Position numbers and translations under genes: made by a program. Of a stretch of 64,000 nt of DNA, positions 8,445 to 16,547 are shown one piece after another. The stretch comes from Bacteroidota bacterium. GTDB taxonomy: Bacteria > Bacteroidota > Bacteroidia > Cytophagales > Cyclobacteriaceae. Each line of letters begins with the position of its first letter. Position 1 is the stretch's first letter. Below the pieces are notes generated by a model. It did not search any database. It had not been told where the DNA came from and saw only the letters and a list, made by a program, of their open reading frames with translations. The stretch is from contig JAFDYU010000019.1 of assembly GCA_018267285.1 (NCBI GenBank), forward strand, positions 85,959 through 149,958, in the 5' to 3' direction.

Positions 8445-9653
8445 TTATTTTTTCTCTTCTACTACACTTTCCTTCACGCGGTGATAAATAGCCACTTGGT
8501 TTCCAAAAATTTTTGTAAAACCTTTTACGTCTTCCCCCGACCAGCCCAAATTCATTTCGCCATACTTACCAAACTTGGATGACATCAGATCAAACTTAGA
8601 TTCGACACCATTGATTTGAAAGCGATAGGGGAAAAGCGTAAGCGAAACGTTGCCGGATACATTTTGCTGCGAATTGGTGAAGAATGATTCTACATCGCGC
8701 ATCACCGGATCGAGGTATTGGCCTTCGTGCAACCAGTTTCCATAAAATTGCGCAAGCTGATCTTTCCAGCTTAGTTGCCATTTGGTAAGCACATGTTTTT
8801 CTAATGCGTGATGGGCTTTAATAATCAATACAGGCGCAGCAGCTTCGAAACCAACGCGGCCTTTAATTCCGATAATCGTGTCGCCCACATGAATATCGCG
8901 GCCAATGCCGTAAGCCCCTGCTATTTCCTGAAGGTGCTGAATTGCTTCAACCGGGTGCGAAAACTTTTTTCCATTTACCGAAATCAGCTCACCTTTTTCA
9001 AAACCAAGCAGCACATCTTCCCGGCTGTTTGTTTTGGTAACCTGAGTTGGCCATGCTTCTTCGGGCAACATGCCAAGCGAATTCAAAGTTTCTTTGCCGC
9101 CTACCGAAGTTCCCCAAATACCTTTGTTGATGGAGTATTTCGCTTTTTCAAAATTTATTTCAACCCCATTCTTTTTCAAGTATTCTATTTCGGCTTCGCG
9201 GCTTAATTTCTTATCACGTATAGGTGTGATGATTTCTACGCTGGGTGCAAGAACTTGAATGACCATGTCGAACCGAACCTGATCGTTGCCGGCCCCGGTG
9301 CTGCCGTGTGCCACCGCATCGGCCTTAATTTCGCGGGCGTAGTTGGCAGCCGCCAAGGCCTGCGACATGCGTTCGGCACTCACGCTGAGCGGGTACGTTG
9401 CATTTTTTAAGACGTTGCCAAAAACCAGGTACTTGATTACCTTATCGTAGTAGTTTTTTGTTTCGTCAATAGTCTTGTGCGACTTCGCACCGAGGCTCAG
9501 TGCCCGATGTTCAATTTCACCGATTTCTTTTTCTGAGAAGCCTCCGGTGTTTACGGTTAACGTGTGCACTTCATAACCCAGCTCTTGGGTGAGATATATG
9601 GCGCAGTAGGAGGTATCTAATCCTCCGCTAAAGGCCAGTACAACTTTCTTCAT
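8445..9653 (-). CDS. argG: argininosuccinate synthase
   Basis: Joins citrulline and aspartate with ATP to make argininosuccinate. The start is set at the ATG at 9653, which gives the family-standard N-terminus MKKVVLAFSGGLDTS with the PP-loop at residues 7-15. An in-frame upstream start would overlap the acetyltransferase gene and add unrelated residues. The GSTGAGNDQVRF block and a C-terminal GEMNLGWSGEDV are characteristic. At 402 aa it is the usual size. It is the second gene of the operon, 44 bp after the acetyltransferase. Confidence 0.95.
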   Translation of the reverse strand: MKKVVLAFSGGLDTSYCAIYLTQELGYEVHTLTVNTGGFSEKEIGEIEHRALSLGAKSHKTIDETKNYYDKVIKYLVFGNVLKNATYPLSVSAERMSQALAAANYAREIKADAVAHGSTGAGNDQVRFDMVIQVLAPSVEIITPIRDKKLSREAEIEYLKKNGVEINFEKAKYSINKGIWGTSVGGKETLNSLGMLPEEAWPTQVTKTNSREDVLLGFEKGELISVNGKKFSHPVEAIQHLQEIAGAYGIGRDIHVGDTIIGIKGRVGFEAAAPVLIIKAHHALEKHVLTKWQLSWKDQLAQFYGNWLHEGQYLDPVMRDVESFFTNSQQNVSGNVSLTLFPYRFQINGVESKFDLMSSKFGKYGEMNLGWSGEDVKGFTKIFGNQVAIYHRVKESVVEEKK

Positions 9654-9697
9654 TGATAAAAATTGGAGTTTATATTTAGTTCGTGTAATAAAGGCGC

Positions 9698-10438
9698 CTA
9701 CCAAAATAAAAATATATTGGACGTCCGTTTTTCTTCTCCCGCATTTTTGCGCCAGCCCTTCAAGAGCATAAATTGTTTCAGGCGCATAAAGCGTTCGTAA
9801 ATTTTGGAATAGACCGCAAACTCTTTTGCCTCGCGTGTAACGGGCATAGGATTAGCTTGAGCCAAGGCTGCTAAGTTGGTGGCTTCATCTTTAGCTTTTT
9901 CTACAGGATCGTACAACATGGCCGTGCACATACAGTTTTTACGCTCCTTGCTTTTTAAAATTTCGTAGTTTACACAGCTCTGGCAGCCTTTCCAAAACTC
10001 TTCATCGGTGGTCAATTCAGAATACGTAACCGGTTCGTATCCGAGGTCTGAATTGATTTTCATTACCGCCAGCCCGGTTGTAAGTCCAAAAATTTTGGCA
10101 TTGGGGTATTTTTTTCGCGACAGTTCGAATATTTTTTTCTTGATGAGGGTGGCTACTCCGCTCTTGCGGAAAGGCGGTGAAACGATCAGCCCGCTGTTGG
10201 CTACAAATTTTTCATGCTCCCACGATTCGATGTAGCAAAAGCCTACCCACTCGCCCGATGGAGTTGTAGCCACTACGGCTTTGCCTTCCTCTATTTTCAT
10301 TTTAACATATTCAGGCGAGCGCTTGGCAATGCCCGTACCGCGGGCTTTGGCCGACTCGGCCATTTCGTTGGTAATTGTTTCGGCAAAACGCACATCGGCA
10401 GCGGTGGCTTCCCGAACAATTAAATTACTATTGTTCAC
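9698..10438 (-). CDS. GNAT acetyltransferase heading the arginine operon, candidate N-acylglutamate synthase
   Basis: GNAT-fold acetyltransferase, 246 aa, with motif A acetyl-CoA loop RKSGVA in PPFRKSGVATL (about residues 88-98). After the GNAT fold it has a cysteine cluster, CxxC then CxC about 20 residues on (GCQSC, NCMC), that could bind a metal, and a Lys/Arg-rich tail. It is the first gene of the arg operon. No argA, argJ or separate N-acetylglutamate synthase is present, so by context it likely makes N-acetyl- (or N-succinyl-) glutamate. The start is GTG at 10438; a short upstream ORF ends just inside the gene. The family assignment is firm, the substrate is inferred. Confidence 0.75.
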   Translation of the reverse strand: MNNSNLIVREATAADVRFAETITNEMAESAKARGTGIAKRSPEYVKMKIEEGKAVVATTPSGEWVGFCYIESWEHEKFVANSGLIVSPPFRKSGVATLIKKKIFELSRKKYPNAKIFGLTTGLAVMKINSDLGYEPVTYSELTTDEEFWKGCQSCVNYEILKSKERKNCMCTAMLYDPVEKAKDEATNLAALAQANPMPVTREAKEFAVYSKIYERFMRLKQFMLLKGWRKNAGEEKRTSNIFLFW

Positions 10439-10514
10439 AATGGATTTGATTTAGAATTAATAAAAAGTAAAAAAGCACAGACAGCGAAATGCCCTCGGCA
10501 CCTCGCTTTTTCAT
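10428..10514 (-). CDS. possible short upstream ORF in the arg leader
   Basis: A 28-codon ATG ORF begins with MKKRGAEG, has a hydrophobic middle (LSVLFYFLLIL) and ends 11 nt inside the acetyltransferase gene. Its coding sequence contains one strong hairpin of the leader RNA. It has only one arginine codon besides the initial KKR, so it is not a classical arginine-rich attenuator peptide. It could couple translation to the next gene or may be chance. Confidence 0.2.
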   Translation of the reverse strand: MKKRGAEGISLSVLFYFLLILNQIHCEQ

Positions 10515-10719
10515 TGAACCAATGATGGGGGTATCAGATTCGGATCCGCCTATGCGGACATCGGCCTGTGCTGACCGATAACGGGTAGGATTTGTTCAGC
10601 CTTGGTTGGCCGAAAAAAGTGCTTGCCGAGAAACGACAGGCTTTTGGGTTTTTGAATTCTTTTTCCAATTCGCGTTAGTGGTTTTGAGTTAGATAAAAGG
10701 CATTCGTAATTTGTTTTCG
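10439..10719 (-). promoter_or_regulatory. structured 5' leader RNA of the arginine operon (candidate riboswitch or attenuator)
   Basis: The minus-strand leader can form five hairpins: 10595-10614 (7 bp), 10560-10579 (7 bp, loop AGCACA), 10545-10558 (5 bp), 10511-10525 (6 bp) and 10484-10506 (10 bp, loop GAG). The loop of the second can pair with 10474-10480, giving AGCACAG/CTGTGCT, directly before a run of six U. Three stems are complete only with G-U pairs on the minus strand; the plus strand would have A-C mismatches, so the structured transcript is the arg leader. Alternative pairings also exist: 10636-10641 with 10564-10569. I recognise no known riboswitch class. Confidence 0.5.
10682..10713 (+). 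promoter_or_regulatory. kdsA promoter, divergent from arg
   Basis: TTTTG (10682-10686), 20 nt, then TAATTTG (10707-10713), one base short of the TAnnTTTG consensus. It is placed back to back with the arg promoter, so the two promoters face away from each other within about 70 bp. The remaining 110 nt to kdsA is an untranslated leader in which I see nothing else. Confidence 0.4.
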
Positions 10720-10752
10720 CAAAATTAAGCGTTAAAATTTTAAATAAGTCAA
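10720..10752 (-). promoter_or_regulatory. arg operon promoter
   Basis: On the minus strand TAATTTTG (10720-10727) is an exact match to the Bacteroidota -7 element TAnnTTTG. A TTG (10750-10752, in TATTGAC) lies 22 nt upstream, slightly more than the usual spacing. It would start a leader of about 275 nt ahead of the acetyltransferase gene. Confidence 0.5.
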
Positions 10753-10830
10753 TACCTTTGCTAAGTTTTTTATTTCCAACCTTTCGTCCGTTAGGCTGGC
10801 GTTTTTTCGAAACTAAAAAATTGAGAAGTT

Positions 10831-11682
10831 ATGAATAAGAAAATAGTAAGGGTAGGTAAAATTGAAGCCGGAGCTGATGAGCTTTTCCTGATCTCAGGCC
10901 CTTGTGTAATTGAAGAGGAAAAAATCATGATGCAAACGGCTGAGAAACTGAAAGAAGTTTCCGAACGCCTGAAAATCAACATTATCTACAAGTCGTCTTT
11001 TCAAAAGGACAACCGCAGCAGCCTGAAATATTACAATGGCCCCGGCCTTGACAAAGGCGTGAAGCTGCTGGCGAAAATCAAAGAACAGTTTGGGTTTCCG
11101 GTGCTCACGGATATTCATTACCCCGATCAGGCAGCCGCAGCCGCCCCGGTGGTAGATGTGCTCCAGATACCTGCTTATCTCTGTATGCAGACCTCGTTGA
11201 TGGTAGCTGCTGCCAAGACAGGTCGTGTTGTTAATATCAAGCATGGGCAGTTCCTTGCCCCTGACAACATGAAGCACCCTGTTACCAAATGCGTGGAGGC
11301 TGGTAATGATCAGATCATCCTTACCGAGCGCGGTTATACATTTGGTTACAACGACTTGATTGTTGACCCCCGTAGCTTTTATCACCTGAACAAAATTGGA
11401 TACCCGGTGGTGTTTGATGTAACCCATGCTATCCGTAAGTACGGAATCCCCAGTGCCGATGCCAAAGGTGGGGCAAGAGAATTTTTGCCCGTTCTGTCGC
11501 GTGCAGGCGTTGCTTCGGGCGTAGATGGGCTTTTCATTGAAACTCACCCCGATCCCGAAAAAGCATTGTGCGATGCCGCCAGCCAGCTTTGTGTCTACGA
11601 TCTCGAAGAGTTTATGAAACCCCTTCTCGAGCTTCACGCAGTTGAAGTTAAATACCGCCAAAGCGATGTGGTATTGAAATAA
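10831..11682 (+). CDS. kdsA: 3-deoxy-8-phosphooctulonate (KDO-8-P) synthase, metal-dependent type
   Basis: Condenses arabinose-5-phosphate and phosphoenolpyruvate to KDO-8-phosphate for lipopolysaccharide. The 283-aa protein matches KdsA over its whole length, with blocks KSSFQKDNRSS, LTDIHYPDQ, KHGQFLAP and FDVTHAIRKYG. Cys25 in SGPCVIEE sits where metal-dependent enzymes have Cys and E. coli KdsA has Asn. The other expected metal ligands (His in DVTHA, Glu in FIETH and the following Asp) are present. It is the first gene of a three-gene KDO operon. Confidence 0.93.
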   Translation: MNKKIVRVGKIEAGADELFLISGPCVIEEEKIMMQTAEKLKEVSERLKINIIYKSSFQKDNRSSLKYYNGPGLDKGVKLLAKIKEQFGFPVLTDIHYPDQAAAAAPVVDVLQIPAYLCMQTSLMVAAAKTGRVVNIKHGQFLAPDNMKHPVTKCVEAGNDQIILTERGYTFGYNDLIVDPRSFYHLNKIGYPVVFDVTHAIRKYGIPSADAKGGAREFLPVLSRAGVASGVDGLFIETHPDPEKALCDAASQLCVYDLEEFMKPLLELHAVEVKYRQSDVVLK

Positions 11683-11690
11683 CTCGTAGC

Positions 11691-11719
11691 TTGAAACTGA
11701 AAATCTAAGTTTACTTTTG
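11691..11719 (+). promoter_or_regulatory. internal promoter before the transaldolase-CBS gene
   Basis: TTG (11691-11693), 18 nt, then TACTTTTG (11712-11719), an exact Bacteroidota -7 match. The gene start is 26 nt downstream, so the transaldolase-CBS gene may be transcribed separately from kdsA. Confidence 0.55.
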
Positions 11720-11744
11720 TAAAACCTAAACAGCAAATTTTTAT

Positions 11745-12758
11745 ATGGAATTATACCTCGATTCTGCCGACCTCAAGGAAATTGAAGATGCCTTTCAACT
11801 GGGGTTTCTTACCGGTCTAACCACCACACCTACCTTTATGCACCGGGGCGGTGTAACCGACATTGACGGGCTCATTGTAAAACTTTCGAAAATTGTACCC
11901 GTGCTTCAAATTGAAGCGTTGGGCGACACGGCAGCAGATGTGTTGAAGGAAGCGAAGCGTCAGCTGGATTTGGGATTAGATCCAAAGAAAACCGTTTTTA
12001 AAATCCCCGTTTCACTGGAAGGCGTTAAGGCCTGCAATCTTTTAAGAAGAGAAGGATTGTTGGTGAACGTTCACCTCATCTACACGTTGCAACAAGCTTA
12101 CATGGCCATGCAAGCCGGGGCAAGTTACGTTTGCCCGTTGGTTGGCCGCCTGCAAGATCAGGGCCACGATGCCCTGGATTTGGTAGAGCAGTGCGTGTTT
12201 GCCGTTAATCATTATGGGTACGATACCAAAGTAATGTTTTCGTCCGTACGCAATGCCGAACATGTGCGCAACGCCCTTAACATTGGCGTGCATACCATCA
12301 CCGTGCCGTGGAAGATTATGAAGGCATTGACGGAAAACAATTTCACCACGTTGGGCACACAGCAATTTATTGAGCACACACGCCTGATGACGGTGCGCGT
12401 AAAAGATGCCATTAACAAAGTTAACCCAATTGTTTCGGCCGACACTTCCCTAACGGACGCCATTGTGAAAATGACCGAGTTCGGGTTTGGAGCGGTAACC
12501 GTAACCAACGGCAGCGGTCAGGTACTGGGCGTGTTTACCGATGGCGACCTACGCAGAAAACTACAACAAGATGGCCGCAATGTGCTCGGGCAAAAAATGG
12601 GCGACTTTAAATACAATGCACCCGTTGCCGTAGATACTAATTCGTTGCTTACCGATGCGGCCGATATTTTTAAAAAATCGAAAGTAGATACCATTTTGGT
12701 GACCGAAAACGGAAAGCCTGCGGGCATGCTTGATATTCAGGATCTGGAGGGAGACTAA
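11745..12758 (+). CDS. transaldolase-family enzyme fused to a KdsD-type CBS pair
   Basis: Residues 1-215 are a TalC/fructose-6-phosphate aldolase type TIM barrel. Catalytic Lys86 (VFKIP), Asp6 and Glu57 align with known transaldolases, but the usual TTNP Asn is Thr28, the conserved Thr after beta-5 is His110, and the SPF/APY motif reads CPL (130-132), so the active site is remodelled. Residues 220-337 are two CBS domains with FTDGDLRR, closely like the C-terminus of arabinose-5-phosphate isomerase KdsD. Lying between kdsA and a KdsC-like gene, with no SIS-domain KdsD in the window, it may supply or control arabinose-5-phosphate. Fold is firm, function is inferred. Confidence 0.85.
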   Translation: MELYLDSADLKEIEDAFQLGFLTGLTTTPTFMHRGGVTDIDGLIVKLSKIVPVLQIEALGDTAADVLKEAKRQLDLGLDPKKTVFKIPVSLEGVKACNLLRREGLLVNVHLIYTLQQAYMAMQAGASYVCPLVGRLQDQGHDALDLVEQCVFAVNHYGYDTKVMFSSVRNAEHVRNALNIGVHTITVPWKIMKALTENNFTTLGTQQFIEHTRLMTVRVKDAINKVNPIVSADTSLTDAIVKMTEFGFGAVTVTNGSGQVLGVFTDGDLRRKLQQDGRNVLGQKMGDFKYNAPVAVDTNSLLTDAADIFKKSKVDTILVTENGKPAGMLDIQDLEGD

Positions 12759-12763
12759 GCCTC

Positions 12764-13459
12764 ATGGACACTGAACTTATTTTTACAGAATTGGGCGGCA
12801 GATTTTGCCGCCCTTTTGCTGAATTCAAAGATCAACTCTCAAAAATCAAGGCTTATGTTTTTGATTGGGACGGGGTGTTCAACGATGGCGTAAAAACCGA
12901 TCAGGGTGGAAGCCCTTTTAGCGAAGTAGATGCCATGGGCACCAACATGCTTCGGTTTGGGCATTGGCTGAAGCACCGATCTCTCCCGACAGTAGCCGTA
13001 ATTACGGGTGAAGAAAATCCTTCCGCCAGGTTTCTGGCTCAGCGCGAACACTATCATGCCGTTTATTTTAAATCGACCAATAAGTTGACGGCTTTCGATC
13101 ATTTCTTAAAAACGAATAACCTTACTGCACACGAGGTTGCTTTTGTTTATGACGATGTACTGGATCTGGGTGTTGCAGAAAAATGCGGCCTGCGTTTTTT
13201 GGTAAAACACCGCGCTGCACCCTTATTTCAAAACTACGCCACTAAAAATAGGGCAACGGATTACATCACCTCTTCCGACAACCATGCTGTGCGCGAAGTT
13301 TGCGAATTGATTTTAGGCACGAATGGAATTTTTAACGAAGCTATTCACAAGAGAAGTCATTTTGATGAAGCGTATCAAAAATATCTTAACGAACGAAATC
13401 AGGTTGCCACAAAATCTTTTTTATTACAGGATGGGATCGTAACCGAGAAGGTTTATTGA
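12764..13459 (+). CDS. KdsC-like HAD phosphatase
   Basis: HAD-superfamily phosphatase of the KdsC kind, 231 aa, expected to remove phosphate from KDO-8-P. Motif I is D34-W-D36-GV (FDWDGVFNDG), motif II has Thr in VITGE, a Lys follows in FKSTNK, and motif IV is the DD of VYDDVLDLG. A 25-residue N-terminal extension precedes the fold, so it is longer than E. coli KdsC (about 188 aa). It starts 5 bp after the transaldolase-CBS gene and ends overlapping the convergent permease gene by 7 bp. A related sugar-phosphate phosphatase is the main alternative. Confidence 0.8.
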   Translation: MDTELIFTELGGRFCRPFAEFKDQLSKIKAYVFDWDGVFNDGVKTDQGGSPFSEVDAMGTNMLRFGHWLKHRSLPTVAVITGEENPSARFLAQREHYHAVYFKSTNKLTAFDHFLKTNNLTAHEVAFVYDDVLDLGVAEKCGLRFLVKHRAAPLFQNYATKNRATDYITSSDNHAVREVCELILGTNGIFNEAIHKRSHFDEAYQKYLNERNQVATKSFLLQDGIVTEKVY

Positions 13460-14868
13460 TTTGCCTTTCTTTTAAAATAAAAATACAAAGGAATCCCCAT
13501 CGCGGTAAGCGCAAGCCCAAACAACGAATTAATTAACGGAGTTGTGCCGTTCAGGTAATTGGAAATATCATTGTACAACGTGATACCCAGAAAAAACAGA
13601 GAGATCGCGATGAATGCAATGGGTACAAATGGGTATCCCCATGTTTTGTAAGGACGTTTGGCATCCGGCATTTTTTTTCGAAGGACGAGTACACCCACCG
13701 CGCTGAGTGCATAAAAGACCCACGAAACAAAAATCAGCATATCGGTTAGCATATCGAACGAGCCACTGAGAATGAGCAGCGAAGTCCAGACGGCATGAAG
13801 CACAAGCGCATTGCCCGGAGTTTTATACTTGCTGTGAACATTGCCGATCGTTTTAAAAAAAATTCTTTCCTGCGCCATGGCAAAAGTAACCCGTGCGGTA
13901 GCAAGCACATTTCCATTGGTGGCACCAAACGTAGATATCATTACCATTAAAGCGATGAGAGCACCGGCACCAAAACCAAATGCACCGGAAGCGGCATCGG
14001 AGGCAACAAATGAAGATGAGGCAATGGCATTAATCGGCAGGGCATAGATGTACGCGAGATTTAATAATAAATAAACCACCACTACAATAAGCAGCCCCGC
14101 CAAGAGGCCAAGCGCAATATTTCGTTGAGGATTTTTAATTTCCCCAGCTACAAAAGTGATGTTATTCCATCCATCATAGCCCCAGAAAGCGCCCGAGGTT
14201 GCGGTAACAACGGCCAAGATCAGTGCCATTCCGGAATAAGGGCCGGGGTGGTTGAAATGTTCAAAAGTTCCTTTCCCGAACAAAAAAATACCGGCCACCA
14301 AAAATAGCATGGAGGCGATCTTCAGAAACGAAAAGAAAATCTGCACTCGATCGGCAGAATGTGTGCTTCGGTAGTTAACGAATGTGAGCAACCAAATCAA
14401 CATAATGGTTAACGATTTTACCCCGATATTTTCTAATGGAAAAATTTTTCCAATGCCGGGTACATGTACATAAAACAGGAGTTCTGTTTCTTTTGGTAAG
14501 CGAGGCAGGCGAACAAAGTATTCTGTGTAAATAGAAAACACATAAGCGATCGAAGCATTACCCGCAGTATTAAAAACAGCGAAGGCGGCCCAACCGTAGA
14601 GAAAGGCGATGAAGCTGCCGAACATTTTTTTGAAGAATATATATTGACCACCCGTCTCGGGCATCATGGCGGCAGCTTCGGCATTGGTAAGTGCACCAAG
14701 AAAAGTAATGCCTCCCGCAATGGCCCAAACTAAAACCAACAGCCAGGGCGAACCCAACTGCGAAGCCATCAATGCAGGCTTCATAAAAATAGCAGAGCCG
14801 ATGATGCCGCCCACCACCAGCGAGATGGTGGAAGTAAGCCCCAGCGTGCGATTTAATTTTTCTGCCAT
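13453..14868 (-). CDS. APC-superfamily amino-acid permease
   Basis: Amino acid-polyamine-organocation family transporter of 471 aa with about 12 hydrophobic segments. The N-terminal VVGGIIGSAIFMKP block (about 18-31) is the APC substrate-binding motif of helix 1 (GSGIF-like). The sequence resembles the LAT/SteT-like subgroup (GALTNAEAAAMMPETGGQYIFF region). It probably exchanges or imports neutral amino acids, but the substrate cannot be read from sequence. It converges with the KDO operon, sharing 7 bp at the stops. Confidence 0.85.
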   Translation of the reverse strand: MAEKLNRTLGLTSTISLVVGGIIGSAIFMKPALMASQLGSPWLLVLVWAIAGGITFLGALTNAEAAAMMPETGGQYIFFKKMFGSFIAFLYGWAAFAVFNTAGNASIAYVFSIYTEYFVRLPRLPKETELLFYVHVPGIGKIFPLENIGVKSLTIMLIWLLTFVNYRSTHSADRVQIFFSFLKIASMLFLVAGIFLFGKGTFEHFNHPGPYSGMALILAVVTATSGAFWGYDGWNNITFVAGEIKNPQRNIALGLLAGLLIVVVVYLLLNLAYIYALPINAIASSSFVASDAASGAFGFGAGALIALMVMISTFGATNGNVLATARVTFAMAQERIFFKTIGNVHSKYKTPGNALVLHAVWTSLLILSGSFDMLTDMLIFVSWVFYALSAVGVLVLRKKMPDAKRPYKTWGYPFVPIAFIAISLFFLGITLYNDISNYLNGTTPLINSLFGLALTAMGIPLYFYFKRKANQ

Positions 14869-14953
14869 TTACAAGTTTAAAGATTTGGGTTTATACTTCA
14901 ATATTTGCCAGCTCAATCATTTTGAGTATTTTAAGTACTTGAATTTGTATTTT

Positions 14954-16072
14954 ATGAACCGTTTGCCAATCACCGCTATCTTCTTATTCACAGTATTTTG
15001 TATCAAAGCACAATCAATAAAAGAAGCAAATGATTTAATCGGAACGTATCAGTTTGAAAAAGCATTGGAAATTTTATCGCAGCTCAACGATACAACGGAT
15101 ATTCAAATCCCTCTGCAACGAGGTTTTTGTTACTCCAGACTCGGAAGTTTCAAGAAAGCCATTACAAGCTACTTAAGTGCTGTTGAAATGGATTCAACCA
15201 ACCGCACTGCGTTGGTTCAGTTGGCACAACTGTATTCGCGAAACATGGAGATTGAAAAATCAGAAAATTGCTATGAAAGATTGATCTCTATAGATTCTAC
15301 AAACAGCTATTATTTTAAACAATATGCTTCCCTCGTGTCGGGAGTGAAGATGGACTCGTTGGCCATACAATTGTATTTAAAGGCTTTATCTCTCAACCCA
15401 AGAGATGTGGAATCGTACGCTGCATTGGGAAATTTATTATTGGAATCCGAACAGTATCCGTTACTGGATTCAATAGTTGGTCGGGCAGTAGACACCGACA
15501 GCACGGAATCTGTTTTTTTGTTATTGAAAGGAAAATCAGAATTAGCCCAACACCAATACAAAAATGTGATTGCCACCGGAAATATTTTTTTAAGGTGGAA
15601 TCAACCACAACCTGCTCTCGTTCGGTTACTCGGCATTGCCTATTTCCAGATGGATGAGTATTCAAAAGCGATTGAGTGCATGAATTACCTCTTGATGTCG
15701 AACGTAAAAAGCGAATGGGTGTACTATTATCTTGGGGTTTCGTATCGAGAATTGGGCAATATACCTAAGTCGATTGAGATGATGACCAAAGCGATAGACG
15801 AAGGTATTACTGAAAACATCGGCACATACTATTCTCAATTGGCAAGAGCTTATGAAGACAATAAAGATTACAAAAATGCCATTCACTATTATCAGGCAGC
15901 CTACAAAAAATCGAAGTCAAAAATTTTACTGTACCATCTGGCTCGCAACTACGATATTTATTTCAAGGATAAATCATCGGCTATTGCCTATTACAAACGC
16001 TATCTCGCCTCGGACGATACCATCCGGTTGGCGAGAGAATTTTCAAAACGCAGGCTTGATGTGCTCGAATAA
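14954..16072 (+). CDS. exported TPR-repeat protein
   Basis: 372 aa if started at ATG 14954 (MNRLPIT), which yields a signal peptide of about 20 residues (hydrophobic FLFTVFC, cut before or near QS). A longer frame runs upstream but overlaps the permease gene antisense and has no signal. The rest is a series of tetratricopeptide repeats, about eight, with the alternating small and aromatic pattern (for example YLGVSYRELGNIPKSIEM and LARAYEDNKDYKNAI). Probably a periplasmic or outer-membrane scaffold. No enzymatic domain is visible. Confidence 0.8.
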   Translation: MNRLPITAIFLFTVFCIKAQSIKEANDLIGTYQFEKALEILSQLNDTTDIQIPLQRGFCYSRLGSFKKAITSYLSAVEMDSTNRTALVQLAQLYSRNMEIEKSENCYERLISIDSTNSYYFKQYASLVSGVKMDSLAIQLYLKALSLNPRDVESYAALGNLLLESEQYPLLDSIVGRAVDTDSTESVFLLLKGKSELAQHQYKNVIATGNIFLRWNQPQPALVRLLGIAYFQMDEYSKAIECMNYLLMSNVKSEWVYYYLGVSYRELGNIPKSIEMMTKAIDEGITENIGTYYSQLARAYEDNKDYKNAIHYYQAAYKKSKSKILLYHLARNYDIYFKDKSSAIAYYKRYLASDDTIRLAREFSKRRLDVLE

Positions 16073-16101
16073 TTTTTAAAAGGATCTTCTGCAATACACG
16101 A

Positions 16102-16527
16102 ATGGATGAAATTCATATAAATCGGTTGATGCAAAAAAGAGTTTATACGGTCAATAAAAAAGGTAAAGAAGTTATGATCGTAGATTACTCAGGCTGCCGC
16201 GAAGAGGAAATGATACAGATCGTTTTAGTGTTGAAAGATCGGCTGATAGCCGAAAACAAACATCGGCTGCTTCTTTCAATCTACGGTGAGGGAACCCGGA
16301 TAACCACCAAGTTTATGGATTATGTGCGCGAAGGGACTCCGTCCGTTTTGCCGTTGCTCGATAAGCAGGCCATTGTTGGCCTTAATTTGGTGAAACGAAT
16401 GATATTGAAAGGTTACAATTTTCTTTTTAAAAGAAATATTCGTGATTTTGATACCGTTGAAGAGGCCATTGATTTTTTGGTGAGCGATGAAACCACCGAC
16501 CGCGATATACCTGACTATATGAACTAA
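16102..16527 (+). CDS. STAS/SpoIIAA-like domain protein
   Basis: 141-aa cytoplasmic protein with no signal or membrane helix. The order of beta and alpha segments (VMIVDYSGCREEEMIQIV, then KHRLLLSIYGEG, then an alpha-rich second half with DKQAIVGLN) resembles STAS/SpoIIAA-like folds used in anti-anti-sigma switches and membrane association. No catalytic motif is seen. It lies 29 bp downstream of the TPR gene and just upstream of rlmN, which has its own promoter. Function unknown. Confidence 0.6.
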   Translation: MDEIHINRLMQKRVYTVNKKGKEVMIVDYSGCREEEMIQIVLVLKDRLIAENKHRLLLSIYGEGTRITTKFMDYVREGTPSVLPLLDKQAIVGLNLVKRMILKGYNFLFKRNIRDFDTVEEAIDFLVSDETTDRDIPDYMN

Positions 16528-16535
16528 CATCTTCT

Positions 16536-16543
16536 TACCTTTG
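16536..16543 (+). promoter_or_regulatory. rlmN -7 promoter element
   Basis: TACCTTTG is an exact TAnnTTTG match and ends only 4 nt before the rlmN ATG, so the transcript would be leaderless or nearly so. No clear TTG is visible at the -33 position. Confidence 0.5.
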
Positions 16544-16547
16544 TGCG

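Noticed and set aside
10428-10514. arginine-rich leader peptide
   Set aside because: The short ORF has only one arginine beyond its N-terminal KKR, so it is not a classical attenuator peptide; it is kept only as a low-confidence ORF.
10439-10719. tmRNA, SRP RNA or known riboswitch in the arg leader
   Set aside because: None of the conserved cores of tmRNA, SRP RNA, TPP, SAM-I, lysine, cobalamin, glycine or T-box RNAs is present.
10894-11736. 280-codon minus-strand open frame
   Set aside because: It is antisense to kdsA, whose family match is complete; the frame has no recognisable motif and no start context.
14666-14953. N-terminal extension of the TPR protein
   Set aside because: It overlaps the permease gene antisense and hides the signal peptide that appears if ATG 14954 is used.
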